21,940 bases of DNA, from assembly GCA_002317435.1 (NCBI GenBank), contig DCIQ01000102.1, positions 1 to 21,940 of the forward strand, in the 5' to 3' direction. This document shows positions 1 through 6,935 of the stretch, one piece after another; positions within the stretch are counted from its first letter, which is position 1; each line of letters opens with the position of its first letter. A model generated the notes under the pieces. The model made no database searches and was not told where the DNA came from. It worked only from the letters and a program-made list of their open reading frames with translations. Source of the DNA: Bacteroidales bacterium UBA1722 (lineage in GTDB: Bacteria > Bacteroidota > Bacteroidia > Bacteroidales > UBA932). The position numbers were made by a program, and so were the translations under genes.

Positions 1-1236
1 GATGTTCCCTATACCGGTGCCGGTCTCGGGGAGACAGTTCCGTTCACTGCTCAGGAAGAGATTTATAAAGACCTTCTGAAACGTCTGTCTGACGATGCCG
101 CAGCTCTGAAGGGTGCCGTAGCCGGTGAATATGTGCCCGGTGGCAACTATGACGTCATGTACTATGGTGACTATGACAAATGGTACAGATTCGCCAACTC
201 CCTGATGCTCCGTCTGGCTACCCGTATCTGCAAGGTTGACAATGCGACTGCGACCACGTATGCCGCTCAGGCCATATCAAACGGCTGTTTCAACAGCATT
301 GATGATGTGTGTCTGGAGCCTTTCGACCCCACCTGCTTCGGTGACTATTATGACAGAACATCCTGGGACTGGGGTCAGACTGCTCCCGATGCCAATTTCG
401 TGGCTCTGCTGAACGGCACCAACCCCGGTTATGCTACAGGCGTGCAGGATCCCCGTCTTCCCATATTCTTCCTCCCCGCGAATGCAGGTGTGAACGCCGG
501 CAAGTATGTCGGTTTCCCTCACGGAAATGCCGCTACGGCAGAAGACTATGCGTTGTGGACACAGGGTCTGACAAATGGTAAATATACTGGAAACACCTTT
601 ACTGTTCTGAATGAAGATAACGCGGACGGTTATTTCTATAATGCCAACCATACACAGGCCATCACTAACCTGAAGTACCCTGTGATGACCTATTCAGAGG
701 TTCTTTTCTGCAAGGCTGAATTGGCTCTTCGCGGTATTATCAGCGGTGATGCCGAGACTCTCTATAAGGATGGCATCAGGGCTTCCGTCAAGGAAGCTGC
801 CGCTCATACGGCAGTTTGCGGTAAGGGACTGGCATGGGTGACTGACAGCGCGATTGAAGATTATATTACTGCTCTTCCCGCTTTCGGATCGACCAGTGAG
901 GAGAAATTCCGCAGCATAATGATTCAGAAATGGATAGCTCTGTATCCCAATTCTACTGAGGCTTGGTGTGAAAGCCGTCGTACCGGTTATCCCGATATGG
1001 CCAGCGGTTTGGTGAACTATCCCGGTGTAATCGCTTCTTCTCTCGTTCAGGACGGAAACGTTATCCAGAGGATTTCTTATACCGACAATGCGTATAATTA
1101 TGAATCTGACAATATTCCTGAAGAATACAGGGCCGGTGCCGCCAAGAACCAGTATCGTGAACAGTACGGCATGTTCTGGTCTTACGCCGGTAAGGGCGGT
1201 ACATTCAACAAGAACACTCAGCCTAAAAACTTCTAA
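1..1236 (+). CDS. SusD/RagB-family nutrient-binding outer membrane lipoprotein (C-terminal part)
   Basis: The frame is open from base 1 and closes at TAA 1234-1236, giving 411 residues. The N-terminus, with signal peptide and lipobox, lies upstream of the window. Family members run about 500-550 residues, so roughly 100-140 are missing. It looks like the SusD-like_2 subfamily: WYRFANSLMLRLATR near partial residues 61-75, MTYSEVLFCKAELALRG near 229-245, and MIQKWIALYPNSTEAWCESR near 307-326 followed by RTGYP. SusD proteins are surface lipoproteins that cap a TonB-dependent SusC porin and bind glycan for import; the SusC gene normally lies just upstream. A strong terminator follows at 1261-1290, so this is the last gene of its transcript. 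The ligand cannot be read from the sequence; the downstream amino-sugar genes make an N-acetylated sugar or glycan plausible, by inference only. The internal GTG at 133 is not the real start because reading continues upstream with family-like sequence. Confidence 0.93.
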   Translation, partial: DVPYTGAGLGETVPFTAQEEIYKDLLKRLSDDAAALKGAVAGEYVPGGNYDVMYYGDYDKWYRFANSLMLRLATRICKVDNATATTYAAQAISNGCFNSIDDVCLEPFDPTCFGDYYDRTSWDWGQTAPDANFVALLNGTNPGYATGVQDPRLPIFFLPANAGVNAGKYVGFPHGNAATAEDYALWTQGLTNGKYTGNTFTVLNEDNADGYFYNANHTQAITNLKYPVMTYSEVLFCKAELALRGIISGDAETLYKDGIRASVKEAAAHTAVCGKGLAWVTDSAIEDYITALPAFGSTSEEKFRSIMIQKWIALYPNSTEAWCESRRTGYPDMASGLVNYPGVIASSLVQDGNVIQRISYTDNAYNYESDNIPEEYRAGAAKNQYREQYGMFWSYAGKGGTFNKNTQPKNF

Positions 1237-1260
1237 CGTTCAAGTTATAGGATAGAATCA

Positions 1261-1290
1261 AGGGATGGCCGTTAAGACCATCCCTTTTTT
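1261..1290 (+). terminator. Intrinsic terminator after the SusD-like gene
   Basis: GGGATGG (1262-1268) pairs perfectly with CCATCCC (1278-1284) around a 9-nt loop and is followed at once by six T residues (1285-1290). It starts 25 nt after the SusD stop codon and ends the SusC/D transcript. Confidence 0.9.
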
Positions 1291-1291
1291 A

Positions 1292-1329
1292 TGACCCCCG
1301 CATCGGCTGCTTCGCAGCCACGGCGGTCA
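1292..1329. repeat. GC-rich hairpin overlapping the ROK stop codon, REP-like
   Basis: Outer arms TGACC (1292-1296) and GGTCA (1325-1329) enclose a hairpin GGCTG/CAGCC (1305-1309 and 1315-1319) with loop CTTCG. The right outer arm contains the stop codon of the reverse-strand ROK gene (TCA at 1327-1329). No T-run follows on either strand, so it is not a classic terminator on its own. The layout resembles REP-type extragenic palindromes, but no second full copy is in the window. Confidence 0.5.
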
Positions 1330-2535
1330 GTTCTGTTTTTGGGTGAGATAGAGCCGGTCGCGGATGAGGAGGCAGGCGCCTATGATGCCGGCGTCGTCCT
1401 GATATTTTGAGGGGAGTACTTTTATCCCCTTGGTCATAAGCTTGAGTGAGTTTCTTCTCATCATGAGCTGGACATATTCCAGGAAATAGAAACTCGACGC
1501 CTTCGAAAGTTTTCCTCCTATTATGATGCAGTGCGGATTCAGAAGGTTTACCATCGCAGCTACGACCTTGCCCAGTTCCGTGGCGGTTTTCGAGACCAGT
1601 TCAATACACAACGGATCCTCTTTTTCAGTGGCTTCTATGATGTCATCCGCAGTTATCTTCTCTCCTCTTCTGATTTGTGTGGAGAGAATGGATGTCTCCC
1701 CCTTTTGTACCCGTTCGGTCAGTTTCCGGACGATGGCCATTCCGGACACTTCGGTCTCCACGCATCCCTTCTTTCCGCAGTGGCACATTATGTTGTTGTC
1801 GTATTTGCTGATATGTCCCGCTTCTCCGGTATATCCGTCTCTGCCGTAGTAGATTTTTCCGTCGATGAAGATGCAGACCCCCAGATGCCATCCTATGTTG
1901 AAATAGAGTGTGTCGGGCCAGGCTTTTCCATAGGCTGTGTAGTCTGCATAGGCCATCGCTTTGGTGTCGTTCTCTATCATCACAGGGAGGCCGAATCTTT
2001 CACTCAGAATATCGGCCAGCGGAGTGTCCTGCATCTCTTCGAAGTTGAAGATGGTGGAACTGGTCCCGAGTCTGGAATTCACCCGTCCCCCGATATTGAA
2101 GCAGATTCCCTCTACTTTGGCCCTTACTGACGGCTCTAACTCCTGAAGGAACAGGTCTACATTTTCACCTGCCCGGTCAAAACACTCATAGGTGTTCTCG
2201 AATCTGAAATCACCGTATGATTTGCGACGTATCAATTTCCCGGAGAAATCGGTGATGCCTGTCTCCATGTGGTTGGTCTTGATATCCACTCCCATAAAGA
2301 AATGGGATGAGGCGTCTATGCCATATACTACAGCGCGTCTTCCCTTGGAACCGTTACATTCCATCGAAACCTCTCTGATGTTTATCTCCTCTTTCAGCGA
2401 AGAGATCATCTTGGCGACGGTAGTGGTACTCAGATTTGACAGTTCCGCTATTTTCGGAATGGTGAATTCACCCTTTTCGATGAGCAGCCGGAGAGTTATC
2501 TCCTTAACGGATTGATATGTGTTATTTATAAACAT
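1327..2535 (-). CDS. ROK-family transcriptional regulator (NagC/Mlc/XylR-like)
   Basis: This 402-residue protein has an N-terminal winged helix-turn-helix (about 8-55, core IPKIAELSNLSTTTVAKMIS) followed by a ROK sugar-kinase-like domain from about residue 78. Visible ROK marks are VMIENDTKAMAYA (185-197, with the Asp that is catalytic in kinases at 190), GEAGH (237-241, sugar-binding Glu and His) and the zinc site H241, C251, C253, C258 in CHCGKKGCVE. The usual glycine-rich phosphate loop (IGTGIGAG type) reads IGWHLGV here (214-220), so ATP binding is probably lost and the protein probably senses a sugar rather than phosphorylating it. It is divergent from the AGE operon, with operator-like repeats between them, so it most likely represses that operon and itself until an amino sugar or its derivative binds. 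The start is set by the helix-turn-helix beginning within ten residues; the next Met is residue 43. Confidence 0.93.
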   Translation of the reverse strand: MFINNTYQSVKEITLRLLIEKGEFTIPKIAELSNLSTTTVAKMISSLKEEINIREVSMECNGSKGRRAVVYGIDASSHFFMGVDIKTNHMETGITDFSGKLIRRKSYGDFRFENTYECFDRAGENVDLFLQELEPSVRAKVEGICFNIGGRVNSRLGTSSTIFNFEEMQDTPLADILSERFGLPVMIENDTKAMAYADYTAYGKAWPDTLYFNIGWHLGVCIFIDGKIYYGRDGYTGEAGHISKYDNNIMCHCGKKGCVETEVSGMAIVRKLTERVQKGETSILSTQIRRGEKITADDIIEATEKEDPLCIELVSKTATELGKVVAAMVNLLNPHCIIIGGKLSKASSFYFLEYVQLMMRRNSLKLMTKGIKVLPSKYQDDAGIIGACLLIRDRLYLTQKQN

Positions 2536-2673
2536 AGTTTGACAAAAATAATGCTATTTGTGAAAATTTCATTTCCAAATGACCGTTATTTGTAAAATTC
2601 CAGCCATAAAACCATACTATCTTCCTTTAGTGTGAATATGTGTGTGAATTCTTTCTAAATTAGAAGATTGAAA
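2536..2673. promoter_or_regulatory. Divergent regulatory region with operator-like repeats
   Basis: This AT-rich region separates the ROK gene from the epimerase operon. It holds (a) an inverted repeat CAAAAATA (2543-2550), 4-nt spacer, TATTTGTG (2555-2562), matching 7 of 8 positions; (b) a direct repeat TATTTGTGAAAATT (2555-2568) and TATTTGTAAAATT (2587-2599), 32 bp apart start to start, about three helical turns; (c) a perfect palindrome TTCTAAATTAGAA (2653-2665) just before the epimerase start. Read on the reverse strand, 2550-2543 is TATTTTTG, a match to the Bacteroidota -7 box TAnnTTTG. It lies only 8 nt from the ROK start, which would imply a near-leaderless transcript. I found no convincing -7 box for the forward operon. 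ROK regulators bind AT-rich operators, so these repeats are candidates. Confidence 0.55.
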
Positions 2674-3876
2674 ATGAAAAATCTTGTTCAGATGAAAATG
2701 AATTCTGTCGAATATCTCCGGAAGTGTGCTTCCGACTCTAAGAAAGAGTTGATAGACGTAATAATGCCTTTCTGGCTTAAATATGGTCTCGACCGCGTAC
2801 ACGGAGGCGTATATACCTGTGTGGACAGGGACGGTACCCTGATGGACACCACGAAGTCAGTATGGTTTCAGGGCCGTTTCGGTTTCGTGGCCGCGTATGC
2901 CTATAATAACATAGAGAAGAATCCGGAATGGCTTGAAGCTTCCAGATCCTGCGTGGACTTCATAGAGAAGTACTGTATCGATGCCGACGGGCACATGTTT
3001 TTCTCCGTTACCGAAGACGGAAAGCCTATCCGTAAAAGACGATATGTGTTTTCCGACACTTTCGCCGCCATCGCCATGGCCGAATATTCGAAAGCGTCAG
3101 GGGATAACTCCTATGCCCGCAAGGCGCTGGATATGTTCCGTAATATCCGCAGGATGCTTGCCACCCCGGGCTTTCTGGAACCCAAGAGTTATCTGCCCGG
3201 AAAGAGCCATTCGATTACCATGATTATGGTGAATGTGGCCTTGGTGCTCAAGGAAGTCTGCGATGATGAGATTCTCGATACCCAGATAAGGGAGTCCGTC
3301 CGTGAAATAGAGACTTATCTGATGCATCCGGAATTCGGATGTATTCTGGAGTCGGTCAATCCTGACGGTTCTCTCATAGATACCTGCGAAGGGAGGATGA
3401 TAAATCCGGGTCATGGTATCGAAACCGCCTGGTTCCTGATGGCCGCTTCGGAATCCCTTAAGGATGACCATATCCGCGACCTCGCCCTGAAAGTGTTCGA
3501 ATGGCAGTATAAATGGGGTTGGGATGAACAGTATGGCGGCATCATAAATTTCCGCGACTGCAGGAACTTCTCCTGTCAGGATTACTCACAGGATATGAAG
3601 TTCTGGTGGCCTCAATGCGAGACTATGATAGCTGCGCTCTATGCATATAAACTGACCGGTGAAGACAGATATCTCGAGATTCACAGGCAGACTGAAGAAT
3701 GGGTGGAGAAACATTTCCGGGACCATGAATTCGGAGAGTGGTACGGTTATCTCCATAGGGACGGGACAGTGGCCCAACCGGCCAAGGGTAACCTTTTCAA
3801 GGGTCCGTTCCATATACCGAGAATGCTTATAGTATCGTATATTCTCTGTAACGAGATACTTTCAGCCGGGGAGTGA
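2674..3876 (+). CDS. N-acylglucosamine 2-epimerase (AGE/RnBP family)
   Basis: This 400-residue cytoplasmic enzyme has the (alpha/alpha)6-barrel AGE fold. The family interconverts N-acetylglucosamine and N-acetylmannosamine, a step in sialic acid or ManNAc use. Visible marks are WFQGRF (65-70), GRMINPGHGIE (240-250), WWPQCE (311-316) and GPFHIPR (377-383). H247, E316 and H380 fall at the same mutual spacings as catalytic H239, E308 and H372 of the Anabaena enzyme as I remember them, which favours true AGE activity over cellobiose epimerase or mannose isomerase. No signal peptide is present. I chose ATG 2674 with AGAAG 8 nt before it; TTG 2668 and ATG 2692/2698 are alternatives that change only the N-terminus. 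It is the first gene of the forward operon and lies 5 nt from the next gene. No sialic acid lyase or amino-sugar kinase is in the window. A related epimerase specificity cannot be excluded. Confidence 0.88.
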   Translation: MKNLVQMKMNSVEYLRKCASDSKKELIDVIMPFWLKYGLDRVHGGVYTCVDRDGTLMDTTKSVWFQGRFGFVAAYAYNNIEKNPEWLEASRSCVDFIEKYCIDADGHMFFSVTEDGKPIRKRRYVFSDTFAAIAMAEYSKASGDNSYARKALDMFRNIRRMLATPGFLEPKSYLPGKSHSITMIMVNVALVLKEVCDDEILDTQIRESVREIETYLMHPEFGCILESVNPDGSLIDTCEGRMINPGHGIETAWFLMAASESLKDDHIRDLALKVFEWQYKWGWDEQYGGIINFRDCRNFSCQDYSQDMKFWWPQCETMIAALYAYKLTGEDRYLEIHRQTEEWVEKHFRDHEFGEWYGYLHRDGTVAQPAKGNLFKGPFHIPRMLIVSYILCNEILSAGE

Positions 3877-3881
3877 GTTTT

Positions 3882-5615
3882 ATGAAAAAAGTGATTCTGA
3901 TTCCTGTCGTTTTTCTTCTGCTGTTGTCCTGCGGGCAGAAGTACAGGACTGACGTACTGGTTATCGGAGGTACCACGTCGGGCATTTCCGCAGCCATCGC
4001 CGCCGCCCGTTCCGGAGCGGAGGTGACAGTGGTGGAGGAGACTCCTATGCTCGGCGGGATGTTGACTGCCCAGGGTGTTTCTGCCACGGATGGGAACTAT
4101 GAACTGCATACCGGTATCTGGAAGGAGTTTCAGGATTCTCTTTTCGCTTGTTACGGAAGCCCCCGGGCCCTGATGACCGGGTGGGTGAGCCTGATTCAGT
4201 TCGAGCCTCATATCGGAGACAGGATATTCAAGAATATGCTTGGACAGTGCTCGAACGCCTCAGTGTTTTATGGTTATCACGTGTCATCCGTCATAAAGGA
4301 GGGTGATACCGTAAAAGGAGCCTGTTTCGAGAATGCCGATGGAAGGAAACTGCGTGTGGAGGCTTCCGTGACCATAGATGCCACGGATCTGGGGGATGCT
4401 CTCCCTCTGAGCGGGACCGAGTATATGCTGGGGATGGATTCGCAGGAGATGACAGGCGAGAGCGCGGCTCTCCCCGAACAGAATGATGTTCTTCAGGACC
4501 TTACCCTCGTCGGTGTGCTGAAGGATTACGGCCCCGATGCGGATATGACCATCCCCGAGCCGGAAGGTTTCGACCGCAGCGAATTCGACGGATTGAATAT
4601 AACAAGTGATTCCAAGGAGATATCCATAAAAGATGTCCTGTATTATGGCCGTCTGCCAGGGGAGAAGTATATGCTCAACTGGCCCGGAGCGCACGGTAAC
4701 GATATATATCTTAATATCGTGGAACTCCCTTATGACCGCCGTCAGGAGATTCTGCAGCAGGCCCGGGCCAAGACACTCCGTTTCATATACTATCTTCAGA
4801 CAGTACAGGGATACCGTAATCTTGGGATAGCCGACGATGAATTCGATACCCCGGACGGACTGGCATATCTCCCGTATAACCGCGAGGGAAGGCGGCTGAA
4901 AGGGATATCGATGATAACGGTGGATGACATAGCCGACCGTTATTCGAACAATAAATACCGCACTGCCGTATCTGTGGGCAATTATCCGGTGGACCATCAT
5001 CACAGCCAGTATCCCGGTGAACTGAAGATAAATTTCCCCAAGGTGCCTTCCTTCAGCATAGGAGCCGGAGTGATGATTCCTGAGAAGACAGACGGACTGA
5101 TAGTTTCCGACAAGGCCATCTCCGCCTCGAATCTGGCCAACGGCTCCACCCGCCTCCAGCCCGTGGTTCTCGCCACGGGACAGGCTGCCGGCACGCTGGC
5201 CGCCCTCTGCATAAAGGAGGGATGTAATCCCCGTGAGGTAAGTGTAAGAAAGCTTCAGCAGACCCTGCTGGACCAGAGAGCTTACCTCCAGCCCCTGTAT
5301 GACGTGGACTTCGACGATCCAGCCTTCGAGGCTATCCATCGTGTGACATCTACCGGCATCCTCCTGATGACAGGCGAGCCCTACCAATGGGATAACCGCA
5401 CCTGGTTCTATCCTGACGACACGGTATCCGGGGAGGAGATATTGTCCGGTATAAAGGGATTCTATCTCTCGGATGATGAAGCTGCCGCCGCCATAGAGAA
5501 GATAAATCCATATTTGGAGAAACCGATGACCCGCCGGGAGGCTGCTGTATTGATAGATAACGTGCTGAATCCCTTCTCAGTAGATGTTGATTTTTCTGGT
5601 AATCCGGTTTTATAG
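3882..5615 (+). CDS. FAD-dependent oxidoreductase lipoprotein (FAD_oxidored / 'xanthan lyase'-like family)
   Basis: This protein has 577 residues. The N-terminus KKVILIPVVFLLLLSCGQ is a lipoprotein signal with Cys17 as the lipidated residue, so the enzyme acts in the cell envelope. A Rossmann FAD site follows: DVLVIGGTTSGISAAIAAA (24-42), with E52/E53 at the end of strand 2. GSTRLQPVVLATGQAAG near residue 425 is the second FAD-contacting motif typical of PF12831 proteins that follow the GGTSAG pattern. The last 100 residues (about 479-560) resemble an S-layer-homology module, including FYPDDTVSGEEIL and MTRREAAVLIDNVL. ATG 3882 was chosen over GTG 3873 because GGGGAG lies 8-9 nt upstream and the signal peptide begins there. 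The gene is 5 nt after the epimerase stop. The substrate is unknown; oxidation of a sugar or glycoside hydroxyl is an inference from context. A long inverted repeat follows it. Confidence 0.85.
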   Translation: MKKVILIPVVFLLLLSCGQKYRTDVLVIGGTTSGISAAIAAARSGAEVTVVEETPMLGGMLTAQGVSATDGNYELHTGIWKEFQDSLFACYGSPRALMTGWVSLIQFEPHIGDRIFKNMLGQCSNASVFYGYHVSSVIKEGDTVKGACFENADGRKLRVEASVTIDATDLGDALPLSGTEYMLGMDSQEMTGESAALPEQNDVLQDLTLVGVLKDYGPDADMTIPEPEGFDRSEFDGLNITSDSKEISIKDVLYYGRLPGEKYMLNWPGAHGNDIYLNIVELPYDRRQEILQQARAKTLRFIYYLQTVQGYRNLGIADDEFDTPDGLAYLPYNREGRRLKGISMITVDDIADRYSNNKYRTAVSVGNYPVDHHHSQYPGELKINFPKVPSFSIGAGVMIPEKTDGLIVSDKAISASNLANGSTRLQPVVLATGQAAGTLAALCIKEGCNPREVSVRKLQQTLLDQRAYLQPLYDVDFDDPAFEAIHRVTSTGILLMTGEPYQWDNRTWFYPDDTVSGEEILSGIKGFYLSDDEAAAAIEKINPYLEKPMTRREAAVLIDNVLNPFSVDVDFSGNPVL

Positions 5616-5670
5616 TCTTGCCTGGAGAGATAATATATAATCAAAGAATGGATGATTTCACACGATACCA

Positions 5671-5774
5671 GCATCGCAGAAAATGTATATTTCCGGAGGG
5701 CTGCCCCCGGCGAGGGAGGGGCCCGCGGCTTTAGCCGTGGGAGGTCCCTCCGGAAATATACTCTTCTGCGATGC
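5671..5774. repeat. Long inverted repeat with nested hairpin inside the operon
   Basis: The left arm 5671-5700 (GCATCGCAGAA, AAT, then GTATATTTCCGGAGGG) is complementary to the right arm 5746-5774 (CCCTCCGGAAATATAC, TC, then TTCTGCGATGC), pairing about 27 positions with one small internal loop. The 45-nt centre holds a second hairpin, CCCGCGGC (5722-5729) with GCCGTGGG (5734-5741) around loop TTTA. A competing stem GCCCC/GGGGC (5703-5707 and 5718-5722) is also possible. No T-run follows the right arm, so it is not a standard terminator. It lies between the FAD oxidoreductase stop (5615) and the DUF4434 start (5816). It could be a REP/MITE-like mobile repeat, or an mRNA structure that sets the ratio of upstream to downstream expression. 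Confidence 0.85.
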
Positions 5775-5815
5775 GTAGTCCATATTGAGGAATAATAATC
5801 ACAGATAAATAGAAT

Positions 5816-6934
5816 ATGAAAGAAGAAAATATTGACAGAAGGGAGTTCCTGCGCAAGAGTTCCCTGATAGGGGCCGGTGCTCTGGCAGCGCCCGCCGTAC
5901 TGGATTCCTGTTCGGGCGCCCGGAATGTGGAGGACTACGGAGCCGTTACGTTCCCCGAAGGCTCCGCCATATCTGGTGACGGTCTGATAGTGCCTCACGG
6001 GGATGCTCTCCGTATCACCGGTACGTTCCTGGATGAGATATCCCACGATATCCCCCATCAGAACTGGGGCGTGAAGGAATGGGACAGGGACTTCAGGAAT
6101 ATGAAGGCTATCGGCATCGACACTGTCATACAGATAAGATCCGGATACCGCAAGTTCATAACCTGGCCTTCGGAGTATCTTCTGAAGAAGGGGTGTTATA
6201 TGCCGTCCATGGATCTGGTGGAACTTTTCCTCTCTCTGGCTGACAAGTACGAGATGAAGTACTACTTCGGTCTGTATGACTCGGGAGTGTATTGGGATAC
6301 CGGGAATATGATGGCTGAGGCTGAAGTGAACCAGTATGTGATAGAAGAGGTATGGAATCGTTACGGTCACCATAAGTCATTCAAAGGCTGGTATCTTTCC
6401 ACTGAGATCAGCCGGGGGAATATGACTGCCATCCCTTGTTTCCACCAGATGGGCAAGCAGTGCAAGGACGTATCGGGGGGACTGCCTACTTTTATATCTC
6501 CCTGGATCGATGGCAAGAAGGCCGTGATGGCCGGAAGCGGGACTTTGACTAAGGCGGAAGCCGTATCTGTGGAACAGCATGAGAAGGAATGGGGTGAAAT
6601 TTTCGACGGGATTCACGATGTGGTGGATGCCTGTGCATTTCAGGACGGTCATATAGATTATGATGAGCTGGATGCGTTCTTCTCGGTCAACAAACGTCTT
6701 GCTGACAAATACGGGATGGAGTGCTGGACGAATGCGGAATCCTTCGACCGCGATATGCCCATCAGTTTCCTTCCCATCAAGTTCGACAAGCTCCGTATGA
6801 AGCTTGAGGCGGCACGGCGCTGCGGGTATGACAAGGCCATCACTTTCGAGTTCTCCCATTTCATGTCTCCTCAGTCCGCCTACCTGCAGGCCGGGCATCT
6901 CTACGACAGGTATAAAGAATATTTCCAGATGTAA
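5816..6934 (+). CDS. DUF4434 domain protein, exported TIM-barrel, glycosidase-like
   Basis: This 372-residue protein starts with a twin-arginine-like leader: DRREFLRKS (7-15), a hydrophobic stretch (17-29) and Cys32 in LDSC, a weak lipobox. The mature part resembles DUF4434 (PF14488): ITGTFLDEISHDIPHQNWG (67-85), DFRNMKAIGIDTVI (92-105), GWYLSTEISRGN (191-202) and a C-terminal ITFEFSHFMSP (342-352). The family is predicted to be a (beta/alpha)8 barrel related to glycoside hydrolases, but I know of no established reaction. Acidic residues at the ends of predicted strands, E197 in YLSTE and E308 in CWTNAE, are positioned like the acid/base and nucleophile of clan GH-A enzymes; this is inference. 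It lies between the long inverted repeat and the MFS gene, whose ATG begins 1 nt after this stop. A periplasmic role on the imported glycan or oxidised sugar fits the context. Confidence 0.8.
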   Translation: MKEENIDRREFLRKSSLIGAGALAAPAVLDSCSGARNVEDYGAVTFPEGSAISGDGLIVPHGDALRITGTFLDEISHDIPHQNWGVKEWDRDFRNMKAIGIDTVIQIRSGYRKFITWPSEYLLKKGCYMPSMDLVELFLSLADKYEMKYYFGLYDSGVYWDTGNMMAEAEVNQYVIEEVWNRYGHHKSFKGWYLSTEISRGNMTAIPCFHQMGKQCKDVSGGLPTFISPWIDGKKAVMAGSGTLTKAEAVSVEQHEKEWGEIFDGIHDVVDACAFQDGHIDYDELDAFFSVNKRLADKYGMECWTNAESFDRDMPISFLPIKFDKLRMKLEAARRCGYDKAITFEFSHFMSPQSAYLQAGHLYDRYKEYFQM

Positions 6935-6935
6935 T

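Noticed and set aside
1327..2535. ROK gene as an active amino-sugar kinase
   Set aside because: The N-terminal helix-turn-helix and the altered phosphate loop favour a regulator, although the kinase-type Asp190 is kept.
2600..2640. Forward promoter for the epimerase operon (TATCTTCC or TACTATCT)
   Set aside because: Both have two or more mismatches to TAnnTTTG, and the spacing to TTTG at 2589-2592 is 22-25 nt, so I do not report a position.
2668..2673. TTG start for the epimerase
   Set aside because: It adds only two residues; ATG 2674 is the better-supported start, with AGAAG at a usual distance.
4284..5387. Reverse-strand open frame of 367 codons opposite the FAD oxidoreductase
   Set aside because: It is fully contained in a gene with clear FAD motifs and its translation is not family-like.
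5462..6373. Reverse-strand open frame across the long inverted repeat
   Set aside because: It runs through the repeat and two forward genes and shows no motif; the repeat merely lacks stops in that frame.
6804..6935. Upstream in-frame extension of the MFS gene
   Set aside because: It overlaps the end of the DUF4434 gene in another frame, and its residues are not membrane-like; ATG 6936 fits the sugar-porter N-terminus.
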